This document shows positions 1 to 11,517 of a DNA stretch of 64,000 nt, piece after piece. Made by a program: the position numbers and the translations under genes. The notes beneath the pieces are model-generated. The model saw nothing but the letters and a program-made list of their open reading frames with translations, made no database searches and was not told where the DNA came from. The stretch's first letter is position 1, and each line of letters opens with the position of its first letter. Source of the DNA: Hawksworthiomyces lignivorus. Taxonomy: Eukaryota; Ascomycota; Sordariomycetes; Ophiostomatales; Ophiostomataceae. The stretch spans positions 434,001-498,000 of the forward strand of contig NTMA01000014.1 in the NCBI GenBank assembly GCA_002917075.1, in the 5' to 3' direction.

Positions 1-1838
1 AACCAGCGGGCGGTGGCTTTCTTTTTCTTTACTGGGGCAATTTTCTTTTCCCGGCCTACATCCCTCCTCCCACTGCCTCTTTAGATTGCTTGCTACGGCT
101 CTTTTCATTTAAATCCATACGTTCATATATCTCTTGCTCAAAAAGCCCTCTTTTCTACTTTCAGATTCTCGGCAGTAGCAGTTCCTGCCATGGCTGGGAT
201 GCGGAAGTCTTGGCCAGCGTTCTCCATGCTTCTTTTTGTGTTCCTTTTGTCTTATTCGAGGTGCCAAGAGCACATTCAAGAGTGCACAAATTTCAATATA
301 ACTAAAAGTAGTTGATGTGTATAATTTGAAAGAAAGTATTCGTAAAAAAGTAGTTGATATGTGGTGAGTTAAATTCATGCTATGTTTTCATTCACGTATA
401 CTGTGTGCACGGAAAAAACTGACGTAAGATATATGTAGAAGACGTAACATTGAAGGGAGCATTTTTATAACAATAATAACTTTACACGGCACTTTTCTTC
501 TCGTCCAAAGAATTGGGAAATGGATTGTAGGAAAAGCCAAAACGAAATCAAAGCTCAGACGTTCTCACACACATAAGCCTACACGTAAGATACATGCTCT
601 TCTTAACACAACGCATTAACATGAACCACATTGACTAACAAAACAACAACAGACTGTCATTTCTTTTTGATGCACTAACTTGATAAAGTTGATTTGACAT
701 ATTCTTACTCAAAAAAAAAAAATTCTTAGGTAGGAATCACATCCTCTGCTTCATGGTATACTCTACTCTAGTAAATAACGAAACACAGCAATGTACTGAG
801 ATAATAAGAGCCCTTATTCAAAAATTACCTTTTGAGAGTGGTATCATGCGGCAATTCAAATATTTGAAAAACAAATGAGGGAATGATTAATGGAAGTAGC
901 ACGGTGACATCGTGGCCATGGATATTTGAGAGTCAAGTTGATAAGACGTACCATCTTAGTGATTTTTTGCTTCCCTCTCGCCAATATCTCATCTGGTCCC
1001 AAATGCATTAGACAGGTCAAAAGCCGTAGTAGCCATATTAATTTGAAATGAAAATTGCAACACCACATTTTGTTTCAAACTGGCAGCCTTCAATGACCGT
1101 CGGCGGTGTGATGATGGCCTGCATTTCGAACGAGAAAAAAAACAAGAGAGGCCGTGGTCAGTCCCGAAGAAAGGCCGAAATTCAACTTGATGACGCAGTG
1201 TGAATACCCTCACCTGAACACATCCACGTGATTCTTGAATATCTACGCTGTGCAGATGGATGTCTTCAAATGCTTGAAATATGGCCCACGAGCAATCACG
1301 TGAGCTTCTTGTGATGTTGACATTATTGCGTGAGAAGAGGCTGGCAAGGTAGCAAACGAGCGAGTAGTCTGGCAGCTAAAGTGAATCAGCGTAGGTCCCG
1401 ACCATGGTATCTTCTAAACATAATTTATTTGCTCGGCTCTTGACGCAAGTTGATACAATTCTACGTTGAAGCCTCATGGGGTCGCACCATTCAGAAGATT
1501 GTTCTATTTTTGACTTTTATCTGGCCTTCTATTCTCTTTTCAAACGTTTTGTATCCTCAGTTTTCGATCGTTCAAGCATCTGAAAACTCACAAAACCGGC
1601 GAGAATTGCGGACCCACGGCGGATGCACAGCAGATTCGTTGATACTTGATGACCGAAGCATAGCTCTCCTGTTTATCCCGTAATAACGTTAACTTCATTT
1701 CCAAAAGACTTCATATCTGTAAGTTCTTTTCAAGAAGGAAATGTGTCTCTCATTCTTCGTTTGCTTGTGATACGCTGACAGAGGCTCAAGAAACAAACAA
1801 AGAAGTGACTCAACTTCCGCTGCTTCCGAGGTGAAGAG
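1..1838. other. Intergenic region, no supported gene
   Basis: No reading frame here looks like a conserved protein. The open frames are short, AT-rich and lack splice-linked continuations. The stretch has A-runs and two CACGTG palindromes (listed separately) and is presumably the left-edge intergenic region plus the promoter of the gene starting at 1839. Confidence 0.5.
1225..1302. promoter_or_regulatory. Pair of CACGTG E-boxes
   Basis: CACGTG occurs at 1225-1230 and 1297-1302. With their flanks the two sites are inverted copies of ATCACGTG. Such sites bind bHLH factors (Cbf1, SREBP or USF types). They lie about 540-610 nt upstream of the start at 1839. Function is inferred from the motif only. 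Confidence 0.3.
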
Positions 1839-3335
1839 ATGTATTCCCGGTTACAGCACGAAAGAGGAGGGAATCCAATGCAGTCTTCTGTGCCTGTCAC
1901 CCCTGTTCCAAGTACACTACGGCATACGGTGCAAGTTCCACATCCAACCAGAAGTGATGAGCGGCGAGAAATCCAACAAAGCCAGCTTCCGATCGTTGTC
2001 GACGATTCCAGCAGCGTTAGGGTGGATCGCGGGTCATTTGATGATGAGGAGGATGTGAAAGAAACAAATCTGAGTGGCAAGAACTCTGTATCACACGGCA
2101 GACCGCTTGCTCTTCAGCAACCAGCCGTATGCGACACTCCAAATGTCGACACCCATGATGCATCCATCAATGTTTGGAGCAGCGACGGCGGCAGCCAGTC
2201 ACCACCATCGCTGCATGCCTCTCCTGCTATGCCTCCATGTGGCCCGGCAACGAACATCCAGGAAAAACAGTGGGTAGTGGCCCAAGAAGAGACTACACCA
2301 TGTGGTAACGGACGCACTATCTGGAACACCCGGATGGTGCAGAAAGAGCAGCCGCCGCCGATAGTGACAGGGTCCCCAACCTCGGCCATGGCTAGAGCGG
2401 AGAAAGAAGACGATAGGGCAGAGCATGAAGCATACAGTAATAGTGCCAGCGGTGGAGGAGTTCGTATCTTCAGCGAAGAGCAAAAACAGAGCAGCGACAA
2501 ATATGGTGAGGACAATGTCTGGGGCAAGCAAGAGGCGGCGGTGACAGACGACAACAATGAGAACCCGCCACCTCTCTCCGCATTGCAGGTAGCCTTTGTC
2601 GCCGCGAGGACGGCTCGCGTCACTGACTGGGTGGCAGAGATGCAGCACTACGCTACGGCCGATTTGGTCGGCGGCAGCCTGGACGGGGCCGACCGGACGA
2701 GCCAGGCATCCCCGGCGTTCCTTGGAGGAGCCGATGGCGCATTCCACGATGGCGCAACACAGTGCACATTTGATCGGTTTCAGCTGCCGACGCTCGTCTC
2801 GGACGCAGGGGCCAAGACGAGTCCCCTCAACTACGGCCCCACGGAGCCGACCAGCCCTCTGTACCGCCTCCGCATGACTGTGCTAGCCAACTTTGCCGCT
2901 CGCTGCCGCTCGGCACGGCACACGGCGCGCGAAGGCGAAGAGACCGATGAAACCAATGAGGCCAATGAGGCCAAGGCGGCCAAAGAAGGTGCGGACAAGC
3001 GCCTCTGTCTGCACTGCGGCCGCGCTGAGGCCTTTGTTCTGCAAGAGCAGCACAGCCGCCTCTTCCTGGACGGCGTGCTGCTGCCGCTGTCCGAGGTCGC
3101 CAGCTACGCCGACGTGGCGCTGCACGCCAATGCGTCCGTGGTGGAGCGCGTCTTTGCCGAGGCCGGCCTGGGCAGCGCCCACGGCTCGCACCCGGCTGCC
3201 TGGTGGGAGGACATCCGCACCATGCCCATCTACGAGGATTTCCAGCGCGCTCTGGTGCTGCTGTCGCACCGACGGCGGGTGCTGGACGAGCTGCCGGTCG
3301 AGCTGGACGCGTGTGGGCTGCTGAAGAGCAAGTGA
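1839..3335 (+). CDS. Hypothetical protein, 498 aa, CxxC motif
   Basis: I do not recognise this protein. It is one uninterrupted frame of 498 residues from the ATG at 1839. Residues 1 to about 330 are low-complexity and probably disordered, rich in S, P, Q, D and E. The C-terminal part looks folded: a helix rich in Ala and Arg near residue 350, a short acidic Asn/Glu/Ala stretch, then CLHC at residues 390-393. About 105 residues follow with patterned hydrophobics, including a LFLDGVLLPLSE segment and a terminal LSHRRRVLDELPVEL helix. GC content and codon use rise strongly in this half, as in neighbouring genes. No signal peptide or membrane segment is visible. A single CxxC is not enough to call a zinc finger. 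An N-terminal intron cannot be excluded. Confidence 0.55.
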   Translation: MYSRLQHERGGNPMQSSVPVTPVPSTLRHTVQVPHPTRSDERREIQQSQLPIVVDDSSSVRVDRGSFDDEEDVKETNLSGKNSVSHGRPLALQQPAVCDTPNVDTHDASINVWSSDGGSQSPPSLHASPAMPPCGPATNIQEKQWVVAQEETTPCGNGRTIWNTRMVQKEQPPPIVTGSPTSAMARAEKEDDRAEHEAYSNSASGGGVRIFSEEQKQSSDKYGEDNVWGKQEAAVTDDNNENPPPLSALQVAFVAARTARVTDWVAEMQHYATADLVGGSLDGADRTSQASPAFLGGADGAFHDGATQCTFDRFQLPTLVSDAGAKTSPLNYGPTEPTSPLYRLRMTVLANFAARCRSARHTAREGEETDETNEANEAKAAKEGADKRLCLHCGRAEAFVLQEQHSRLFLDGVLLPLSEVASYADVALHANASVVERVFAEAGLGSAHGSHPAAWWEDIRTMPIYEDFQRALVLLSHRRRVLDELPVELDACGLLKSK

Positions 3336-4327
3336 GATTGAAAGAAGAAAGCCATAGGAAGAAGTGAGGAGAGTGATAGAAATGCATAACGAAAGGCAGG
3401 CTTATTGTTTTGCATGCTATTGACAGTCGTTTATTTTATTCCTTTTTATTATTATTATTTTTCCCTCTGTTCTCCACATTCTTCGAGGGCAAGGGCATTG
3501 TAGCTGGTAGGCCATCAAAGAGTCTGCAAAAGAAAATGCACTTTATAAAAGAAAAGTAAAATAGAATCAGAAGCAATTCATTTTATCTTGTTCAGCGGGT
3601 CAGTGGACTTCCTACACGAATGTGTGTTTCGGAAGGCCGCACCTGAGTCCTTTCTTTGTACTGCCTTTAATATTGACATCACTTATTTTATTTCAAACGA
3701 ACACATACCTCTCTGTTACATCCGTGCCATTGCCATGAAAATAATTCATCGTGTGCTACACATTCGGCAACGTGGTGTTCCTCAGTTTGTTCGCTGCGCT
3801 GAGACCAAGCTGTGGAACGTGTTACTTGCCATACTCCAATCCCATGCATTCCGCCTTCCCACGCCGGCTACTTGCACCCCATATGAAATGAAAGATTTAT
3901 AATAATATTTTATTGAGTATTTCTGGACTTCCATTTTGTTTGTGAAGTATTGTACACATATGGTTCCTTTGTGTCCTTCGTCAAAAAAGTTTCTCTTAGC
4001 ATCAGCATAGAATGGCATAGCTGCCGCATGTGCTTCCTGTAGTCCTCCTCTTTTTGCGTTTTCTGTTTCCTTGCTTTCCATGCTTTTCCTTTGTCCCACT
4101 TTATCGTTCTGTCTAAGTATATTGATTCTCTTTCCTCTCTTCATGATGTGATCTTTGATTGCTGTGAGCTCTGGGCTCTTCTCCTTTTGTGAGCTTCTGT
4201 CCGTCCTTCCTGTTATTTTGCCATTCCAATCCCAGGGCCAAATGGCGAAATTCAACTTCAGTAGGCCGCAGCCTCTAAACTCGCCTTCCTATACCTCTCA
4301 ATGGCCCTTTCTCTCATGATTTATAGA
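3336..4327. other. Intergenic region between convergent genes
   Basis: Downstream flank of the plus-strand gene ending at 3335 and of the minus-strand MYND frame. It is AT-rich with TTATT runs near 3430-3460 that suit 3' UTRs. Open frames at 3588-3902 (+) and 3782-4255 (-) show no recognisable domain and have AT-rich codons unlike the flanking genes. Nothing else was seen. Confidence 0.45.
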
Positions 4328-4693
4328 CTACGACTCTGTCCTGCCCTTCGTCCATTGAGGCGGGAACACCATGTGGAGACCGACTTGCGACTCCCAGCGG
4401 GTGAATGGCTGGCGCGCCAGCATCTCGACGTCGTGGAGGAGCTGGTCCGGGTGCTCGTTTCCTCCGATGCCGGTGCTGCAGTCAAGGACCGGGGGCACGC
4501 GCTCATGCAAGCCTAGCGGCGGCAGCAGCTCCTTGGCACGAGCAGCATTATGCTCTGCACGGCAGCTGCTGGCGGCAGCGTGCTGCGCGTCCCAGGGATC
4601 CTGAGCTTCGACGGCCGGGAAGCGCTTGCTCAGCGGGTGGATGTCTCCTGCGGGACCGGTGTTGTTGTACCTGCCCTCTCTCTGGAAGTTTGC
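4328..4693 (-). pseudogene. C-terminal 121 codons of MYND gene beyond in-frame TAG
   Basis: Immediately after the TAG at 4696-4694 the same reading frame stays open for 121 codons, to a stop at 4330-4328. The stretch keeps the GC-rich codon use of the upstream gene and looks like ordinary protein, for example GRYNNTGPAGDIHPLSKRF and QPFTRWESQVGLHMVFPPQW. No splice pair was found that removes the TAG: a 48-nt GT...TTTTAG candidate exists but has no properly placed branch site. The simplest reading is that this was the natural C-terminus, giving about 863 residues in all, cut off by a nonsense change such as CAG to TAG or by a sequence error. Confidence 0.6.
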
Positions 4694-6919
4694 CTAAAAC
4701 TCCTGGAAGCGGTACCCGCGGGGCGTGCGACCCGTGAGCACGCAGAGGGTCAAGAACTTATCCAGCGCCAATACATGCATGGGGTGCACGGGAGCGCCGT
4801 ACGCGTGAATGAACAGCAGGTCATTTGTGTAGATGGCATCTCCGGTGGCAGTAGATGCGGTTAGCACGGGCGGTGGCGATATGAAGCGGCAGCCTGTGAC
4901 GCGCTGATTGGATGCATCGTCGCCGCAATTGCTGTTGCCTCTGTGCGTGCGATCCATCACGAGCTTGTACGAGAGCAAGTGCGGACGGCGGTAAGTCGAG
5001 ACGGCGTCAGGTGCTATGGGTTCTGTTTCCTTATCGGCAGCTGCCGCCGAGGCGGCCATGGACTTGGTTGGCAAGACTTGCACTTGGCGGACGTACCACT
5101 GCAGGCCGACAAGAAACGCGTACGCGCTGGGGTATGTCGTGCCGACAGTCTCCGAGGGATCCTGGAGGGCGGAGACATGCACGGAGTTGATAGCGTACGG
5201 CCTATGAGGTGTTTCGAACAGCTTTTGAAGGGCACGACAGGTCAGGTCCCCGTTGATCATCACGGCCGGCAAGAGGCGGTGCGGGTGGCTGCGCTGCTGC
5301 GAGATGGAGATGCACGGGTTCAGGGTGCTGCTGCGGAACAGCCGCACGAGGAAGTGCAGGTCCCGGATGGTGATGGGCAGCAGGACGGCGAGGCGGTCAA
5401 CGATAGCTTCGGTGCGCCCGTTGGGGTCAGGGATGCTGCCAAAGGTTGTGGTGACGCCGTGAGGCAGGTTACGTTCAATGTCAAATGGGTCGACGGCCGG
5501 CATCCCGTTCTCGTCAAAGCTAGGACAGGTCGAGCGGCAGACGCCGCGCCACCAATGCTCGACCTCTGCCTTCTTCTCAGAGTCTAGCATGCACTCGAGG
5601 TCCATGCCCGGACACCAGTGCCCATCACCGCTGCTTGTGTTGGAGCTTGATCTGCTGAATGAGCTGCTGGGGGTGAATGTGCTGGGCGACACGTGGCGAG
5701 GCGCCACACAAACGGCGACAAGCGTCTTGTACCAGATCTTGCTCTGTCCTAAGGGAATACCGGAGAGCTCATGCATGCAGCAGTTGGGCTGCGAGGGATG
5801 CGTGCCAGGTATGTTCATGAATGCCATAGGGGAGGAGGCCGCCTTGGCAACGGCCGCCTTAGTCACGCTAAACACGAGCAACGATGACCCGTCCGTCATG
5901 GATGCCGACGCCACTTGGCGGGTAAGCAGCGGATCGCATTGCTCTATGGCTGGATGGCCATCAAAGAGAATACGACTGACCATCTTGACGTTGACACTGG
6001 CGGAGCTGCCCTCGGCTGTGGTGGCGACAGCGAGGGGTGTGTTGGCTTGCAGCTCCTCTACTAGGTAGGCCCACCCAAATTCGGGCTGGTAGCGAGATTT
6101 GTCAAACACGAGGCACCGCACGCGGTCTTGCGTCGGCCGAGCCACGGCATCCAGAGCATGGCGAGGCGGCAACTCGCCCGGGGCAGCGCACACCTGGTAG
6201 TGGATCTTCGCTTCCTCAACAAAGCAGCTTTGCGAGCAGAACGATGTGCCACAATAGCTACATCCAATGTTGGTGATCCTGGAGCAGATAATGCACGTGC
6301 ACACGTTGTTGCTATCCGGCCCGTCGCTGCCCATAGGCCACGGTCGATTGCGTGGTTCATTGACATATTTGGGAATGAAAATATCGTCTGGGCCAGTCTC
6401 CAGCTGATCATTGGCATTGGGATCTTCAGCAGCACCAGCGACACTGCTATCATTCCTGTCATCTTTCTCTCTCTCGCCCATTGCAGGAATTTTATCTTTC
6501 CCCTTGCCGTCTGGGCCCCCATTGCCGGCCGCTTCTTCCCGTTCGAGCCCTCCTGTGGCCAACTTGGAAGGCACGTCTTCCCCGGACAGGGAAGGAGCGG
6601 CGGCGGCGGCGGAGGTGGCGGCCGTGGCAGCGGTCGCCGGAGCGAGCAACGCAGACGGCTGCCCGCCCTCCAGCAACGCCTGGTGGGCGTTGAGGAGGGC
6701 GTAGCGGCGGCCGCCGTCTGCGTTGCTCGCCACTTTCACCCACTCGGGCGGGCCTCTCGGGATATACTGCGGCAGGGGAGCGTATAGGGCCGGCAAGAGG
6801 ACGCTGCCGTCGTCCTCGTCGCTGCCTGCCTCCCTGGTGAGGCCGCCCTTGACGTTGGCCTCACCAGGGAGCTGAGAGGGGGCTGGCTCCCTTGGAGCCG
6901 GCGGATCTGAGGAGGCCAT
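4694..6919 (-). CDS. MYND-type zinc-finger protein (741 aa, probably truncated)
   Basis: The protein starts at the ATG at 6919; the frame is open a little further upstream without another ATG. Residues 1 to about 200 are low-complexity, rich in Ala, Pro, Gly and Asp. Near residues 205-245 lies a MYND finger with the pattern CIIC, CSYC, CSQSC, HYQVC (CxxC, CxxC, CxxxC, HxxxC). A mostly ordered region of about 490 residues follows, with a Ser-rich insert and no recognised catalytic motif; SET motifs are not visible. MYND fingers usually bind proline-rich partners in nuclear regulatory complexes, and that role is inferred here. The frame ends at TAG 4696-4694, but coding-like sequence continues in the same frame for 121 codons, so this is probably a C-terminally truncated allele. 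Confidence 0.75.
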   Translation of the reverse strand: MASSDPPAPREPAPSQLPGEANVKGGLTREAGSDEDDGSVLLPALYAPLPQYIPRGPPEWVKVASNADGGRRYALLNAHQALLEGGQPSALLAPATAATAATSAAAAAPSLSGEDVPSKLATGGLEREEAAGNGGPDGKGKDKIPAMGEREKDDRNDSSVAGAAEDPNANDQLETGPDDIFIPKYVNEPRNRPWPMGSDGPDSNNVCTCIICSRITNIGCSYCGTSFCSQSCFVEEAKIHYQVCAAPGELPPRHALDAVARPTQDRVRCLVFDKSRYQPEFGWAYLVEELQANTPLAVATTAEGSSASVNVKMVSRILFDGHPAIEQCDPLLTRQVASASMTDGSSLLVFSVTKAAVAKAASSPMAFMNIPGTHPSQPNCCMHELSGIPLGQSKIWYKTLVAVCVAPRHVSPSTFTPSSSFSRSSSNTSSGDGHWCPGMDLECMLDSEKKAEVEHWWRGVCRSTCPSFDENGMPAVDPFDIERNLPHGVTTTFGSIPDPNGRTEAIVDRLAVLLPITIRDLHFLVRLFRSSTLNPCISISQQRSHPHRLLPAVMINGDLTCRALQKLFETPHRPYAINSVHVSALQDPSETVGTTYPSAYAFLVGLQWYVRQVQVLPTKSMAASAAAADKETEPIAPDAVSTYRRPHLLSYKLVMDRTHRGNSNCGDDASNQRVTGCRFISPPPVLTASTATGDAIYTNDLLFIHAYGAPVHPMHVLALDKFLTLCVLTGRTPRGYRFQEF

Positions 6920-8492
6920 GAAGTCCAACGCCTCAGCTAGCAGGAGGGGATTTGGGATATATATGAAGTGAGAGATTGGTGTCTAAAAAATTTTTTTTTT
7001 AAAAAAAAGGAAAGGGGAGGGAGGTAGTCCGAGCGAATACAAGGTGAGAAGCTTGGTTGAACGAAGAGGAAGGAAATATAAGAAGAGACTGAGGAGAACC
7101 TTTTCTTCTGTTTATTTATACTACGGCTGACTTGTGGGGATATTGATTTTTCTCGTGAAAAATCAGCACGGGCTTGTGTTTGTCGAGGGCTCACAGAGGT
7201 GCAGTATCCGGGAGTTTTTCGGCGAGGGTGACGTTGTCACCTCCAGGGAAGAATACTTGATTTGCATAGCCGGAGAGGACGAGGCTAAGGTACTCTGCTA
7301 CCTTGTGGGCTCATGTTTTGTTTGTCTTCTACTTCAAATTCGTTATACTTATTTTTATGACCTTCTAACTAACCCTTTTGAGCAGGATGACTGGTTCTCT
7401 CGGCTGCCTGTTTGCCCTTTCCCCTGCGTCTGTGGGCCAGGAGATGGTTTGTTTCCGAGAGAAAATGCTCTCATACGAATGATGCATTATAACTCGGTAT
7501 TTTGTGCAGCGTTGCCTAGATGATGCTGTTTCTGGGGAGTCCTTTTTGGAGAGAGGAGTAAGTTGAATCTTCCCAAAGCAACTGCCAATGATCTATTTTT
7601 TAATTTAGATTTATTATGCATATCAAAGCACTGTCGATATCTGTGATCCTGCTCGTTCGACTTATGTAGTCTTTGCTGTTATATCGTGTCTACCATTTAT
7701 TTGTTTCTTGTTATTGTTTGTCTCCTGTCTGGCTATTTTCCAGGCAGCCTCTTGTCTTCGTCTTTCACATAGAGAGATGTGTCGTCTCTCGTGAGAGCAT
7801 TCCTTGCTAGTCTTTTGTCACTAGTCTTTCTGGCGGTTCTTATTATCGAAGACGTAGTTTGTCTTCGCTTTTTACAGTCCAGTTTTTAGAGATTGCTGAT
7901 TTACTAAAGTACTATTTACATAGTTACCAAATACAATAAAAGAGGACGCCTTAAGTCTTCCAAATTTGAGCAAGTTGTACGCATCAAAATCCTCAACATT
8001 CAAGCTCCCCCTTTTGATACTAATAAAGACGACAACTGTGTGGTTTCACGCGGTTAGGGACAGATACTATTTCCAAGATCTAAGCAGCAAGTTGGGATTC
8101 AAGAACAAAGCAGGAATAGGAAGACGTAGTGCAGCCAAGGAGACGTTGAAAATATTGAGAGATCCCTTTATTTTCAAATTTGCAACTATAACCGCACATC
8201 CGAAAACCCACATGACAGAAAAATATAAGCAAGGTAAACGAATGTTGAGAACTGTATGTACAATGAACCATCCCCCCTTCTCTAAAAATGCCTCGCCAGA
8301 CTGCTCTGCCGTGCCGTTGATTGATCTTGGACCTTGTGCTAATGGGCAGGTGGGTATACTCTCTTGCGGACACAGGGTCATTCTTGACACAGCTCACGAG
8401 ACTTCCAACTTCGACAACACTCCGAGTTTCCTTAGGACCATACCAAATTTATACCTTATCCCGCCCCGCCTCTACTCCTATTTGATTCGTTC
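6920..8492. other. Intergenic region, no supported gene
   Basis: Contains the 5' flank of the MYND gene, with T/A homopolymer runs near 6988-7008 and a TATATAT stretch near 6957-6963, and the 3' flank of the secreted-protein gene. Open frames at 7134-7523 and 7966-8661 (both +) have no domain, signal peptide or family resemblance. I see no RNA gene. Confidence 0.45.
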
Positions 8493-9235
8493 TCATTGGG
8501 GCGGCAGAACAGGGGCTGTCGTCTTCAGAGAGACAGGGACACTGTTGTCCTGGGCGGCGCCGCCTTGGTTCCACTTCAGCGCCCACACGCCGTCCGTGTC
8601 CGTCGTCTCGGCCCAGAATTCAGACACGTACGTACCGTCGGATGACAGCAGCATCACATAAGGCCCATAGGTCAAGAACCCTGCCGTGGTGGCGCCTGAG
8701 GGGGCCGATGAAGTGGACGTGACGAATCCGGCCTGCTCGTAGGCGTCGTCGTCTGTGACAACATAAAACGGAGACGATGAGATGAGGCTGCTGCTGTTGG
8801 CTGCAGATGAGGTACTGTTGGTTGAGTTGGCCGTCGCAGTCCAGGTAGACGCACCCGAAGTATCGATAGTCCCTAGACCAAAGTTGAGGTATGTCAATAG
8901 AAAATATCGATTGCCTATTTTTCACTGCCAAAGTTTTAAACCAAAGGTATACTGACAAGTAAGTGGCGTCAAGTTGGCTGTTGCATTGGCAATATATGCT
9001 AGGTCTATTCGCATTGTTAATGGGTCGCCCCAATAGAAAATACTTTGAAAACTGTGAACGGGTGAGCCATACTATCGGTGCCAGCATAGACTTGAAGACC
9101 AGGAGGCTGGAGACCATAAGCATAGATCTGAACCGTCTCAGTTGCGCGCTTCCGAACGACCCGACCGCCGCCGGCCGCCACAAGAGCCTCTCCAACGCCG
9201 AGAAGGCAGAGCAGAGAAACAAAGGTATTCCGCAT
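8493..9235 (-). CDS. Small secreted protein, 194 aa, function unknown
   Basis: Three exons: 9235-9073, 8998-8957 and 8872-8493. Introns are 8999-9072 (GTATGG...CTAG, 74 nt) and 8873-8956 (GTCAGT...CTAG, 84 nt). The joined frame is 194 residues. The first 20 or so residues (MRNTFVSLLCLLGVGEALVA) are a signal peptide, followed by a basic VVRKR that may be a propeptide cleavage site. The mature part is Ser/Thr/Asn-rich with several N-glycosylation sequons and ends in a segment of the type EFWAETTDTDGVWALKWN. This layout matches a family of secreted fungal proteins of unknown function that have repeated YxADGxAYI and GVWxLxW motifs. The function is not known. Exon joins rest on splice signals and restoration of the motif order. 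Confidence 0.7.
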
Positions 9236-11517
9236 AATGATCGTGTGGATGTTTGAAGAGAAAGGGTTTGGTTTTGCTTAGGATGTGTCAACGAGTGAAA
9301 GAAGCTAGTTGGCTTTTAAGTTGCAGGATGCAGGAGGGTAGCATGTGTTGCTGAAAGTCTGCAAAGATACGGATGTTAGAAGTATATGTACTGACTGATG
9401 TGAAGATATGAGTTATAGGCTTAACAGCATTGAATACTCCACGATACTCTCTATTCTATAACAGAGCTATCCCATGACGAGAGACCACCTCCTTTTACAT
9501 CTCTCACGCATCCTACACTGCCACGAGGGTCGATGACGAATGAGTTCTGGGCTGAGATGTAGACAAGGGAAGCTGCATTGAACATGGACGCGCACACTCG
9601 GAGAACTTGATCCTCAGTGCCGAGCCACATTGGCCAGGTGTGCAAGGCACGCAAGCCAGAGCTGACGACAGTGGCAACGCGAGAGCAATTAGCGAAAGTA
9701 AGCCTGCCCCGAGAAGCCCGGTTGTATGTCACCTTCTTTTCCGCGGGCTCGGTAGGCCACGTCGCCTAGGCCATTGCATGGGGAGACTACAAGGAAGGAA
9801 AAGGAGGGCCGGAAAAGCATTGCATGCCAACAAACTCTTCAGGCAGGACTGACGACAGTCGCCTGAAGCTGGCTGCCGGGAGCATGAAGCTCCCCTTCGT
9901 CCCATTTTTCACCCACCTCCTTGGCGGCGTACCTGGCTTCCAAGTTGCGTAGATGATGTACTAGTCTCCACACATCTTATTTTAGTACCGAGAACCCTGG
10001 CGAGATCAAAAGACTGTAAAGTCTTGTTTTGAACGGTAAATTCCGCTCTACAGAGATTACGAATAAATAAGGTCAGCTGTGATTGTTCGACCACAGACTC
10101 GTCGTGGTAGAATATCAACGATGTCGTACTCGAAGTGGGCTTGGCGATGCTAGCGTTGCAGCTCTGCCGTTCCCTGTCGTGTGCCTTGTGGATCTTAGCC
10201 CTCCTCCTTATCCAGGTTTTAGCACGCAAATAATAGTACAAACAGCGAAGAACACTCTTGTCTCCTCACAGATCTTAACGCATGGATACTTAGGACCAGG
10301 GTATGTCCGACTCACCTGGACCCCCTTGCTTAAATTAACCCCGTTTTCGGACTTACAAGTACGCGGCCTTCGCTGCCAACATAGAGTTAAAGCATGAAAC
10401 ATGACGACGCTGCTGCGGACATAAACAGGGATCATGACCGAAGCAAAATTGGATGGTTTCCTGAAAAGGGAAAGATGCGTTTGAAACGGACGACGCGAGA
10501 TATATGCCCTACGAGGGCTGTCCAGGGTATCGCGGGAATCTATTCTACATACTGGAAATCTAAGTAATGCTTATTGGTCAATGGCAAAAAAAAAAGGAGA
10601 TTTTGACTATCCTTGCTGACAGGGTTCTCTTATTTTAGCACCCCCGAGATGGGCTTCCCTTGGGAGCGAGGTTGTGTACGAATCACGCTCGTACTCGTGC
10701 GTACCCCAGACTCTTGCGACTATTTTCTACCTGCTCTGCCTGACCTAACCGGTTTATAGGTCTTGCTCCGCTCTCCTGCCTTCTGACTCGTGCCTCCGCT
10801 GCTACACTCTCGCACCCGCTTACATACGCGGCGTGTCCAGCCACATGGTCCATCTTCGCGATGGACAGCGGTGCGCCCGAGCACCGACGCGTCACGAGCG
10901 ATCTGGGAGTGGACCCTCCAGGTCCCTTTTTAGCTCCACCTCAGCCGGCAATCCACTTGTGTTGGTTTCTTGTTTCGTCTGACCATCTCGATATCTTGTC
11001 AGGAGAGGCTCACTGCGACTGCATGGCCGTTGGGAGCCTGGAAAGGGGTAGCGATGAGGACAAATTCAGCCTCGCATGGCCGTCCCAAAAGAGATGAGGC
11101 TGCGTAATCCTTTTGTTTCTTTGGCATTGCCGACGACGACGCATGGTGACATTGGGGATGCAAAGATGCAAGCATGAGGGAAATAAGCAAAGGAGATAGG
11201 CGACATCTCAAGCAACGCTCTTGGCTGCGGGTGGCCGTAGACGAGCTTGTGCACACAAGAGAGACCACGGAAGGCAGAAAACATCGAGGAAGGCACCGTT
11301 TCAGTGTAGGCTTGAAGCATCATCATGACCGTCTGGAAAGAGTGTATATAGACATCGTGATCGGCCTCGTCTGTCAGTCCGTCTTTGCCTCTCCAATTCG
11401 GATCATCCTCGCCTTCTTGACCTCCACCATTCTTTACAGAGGTGACATAGCTTTATCCTTCTTGTACAAGTTCTCTTTGTTCTGTGACTGTCTTCTATTT
11501 TTCATCCATTCGTTATC
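9236..11517. other. Intergenic region upstream of laccase
   Basis: No convincing gene. Minus-strand frames at 9451-9732 and 9909-10241, and plus-strand frames at 10083-10397 and 11174-11560, show no domain and no consistent exon extension. The last 200 nt before 11518 are pyrimidine-rich with a TATATA and look like the laccase promoter. Confidence 0.45.
11345..11350 (+). promoter_or_regulatory. Probable TATA box of laccase gene
   Basis: TATATA lies 168 nt upstream of the laccase ATG at 11518 and is followed by pyrimidine-rich sequence, a usual arrangement for strongly regulated secreted oxidase genes in filamentous fungi. Inferred from position and motif. Confidence 0.4.

Noticed and set aside
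3782..4255. 157-codon minus-strand frame between the first two genes
   Set aside because: AT-rich codons, no domain, no intron-linked continuation.
4648..4741. Intron removing the TAG in the MYND gene
   Set aside because: The candidate GT...TTTTAG pair of 48 nt has no branch site at a usable distance and would delete family-like coding sequence.
7966..8661. 231-codon plus-strand frame
   Set aside because: No family resemblance; it overlaps the 3' end of the secreted-protein gene on the other strand and its composition changes along its length.
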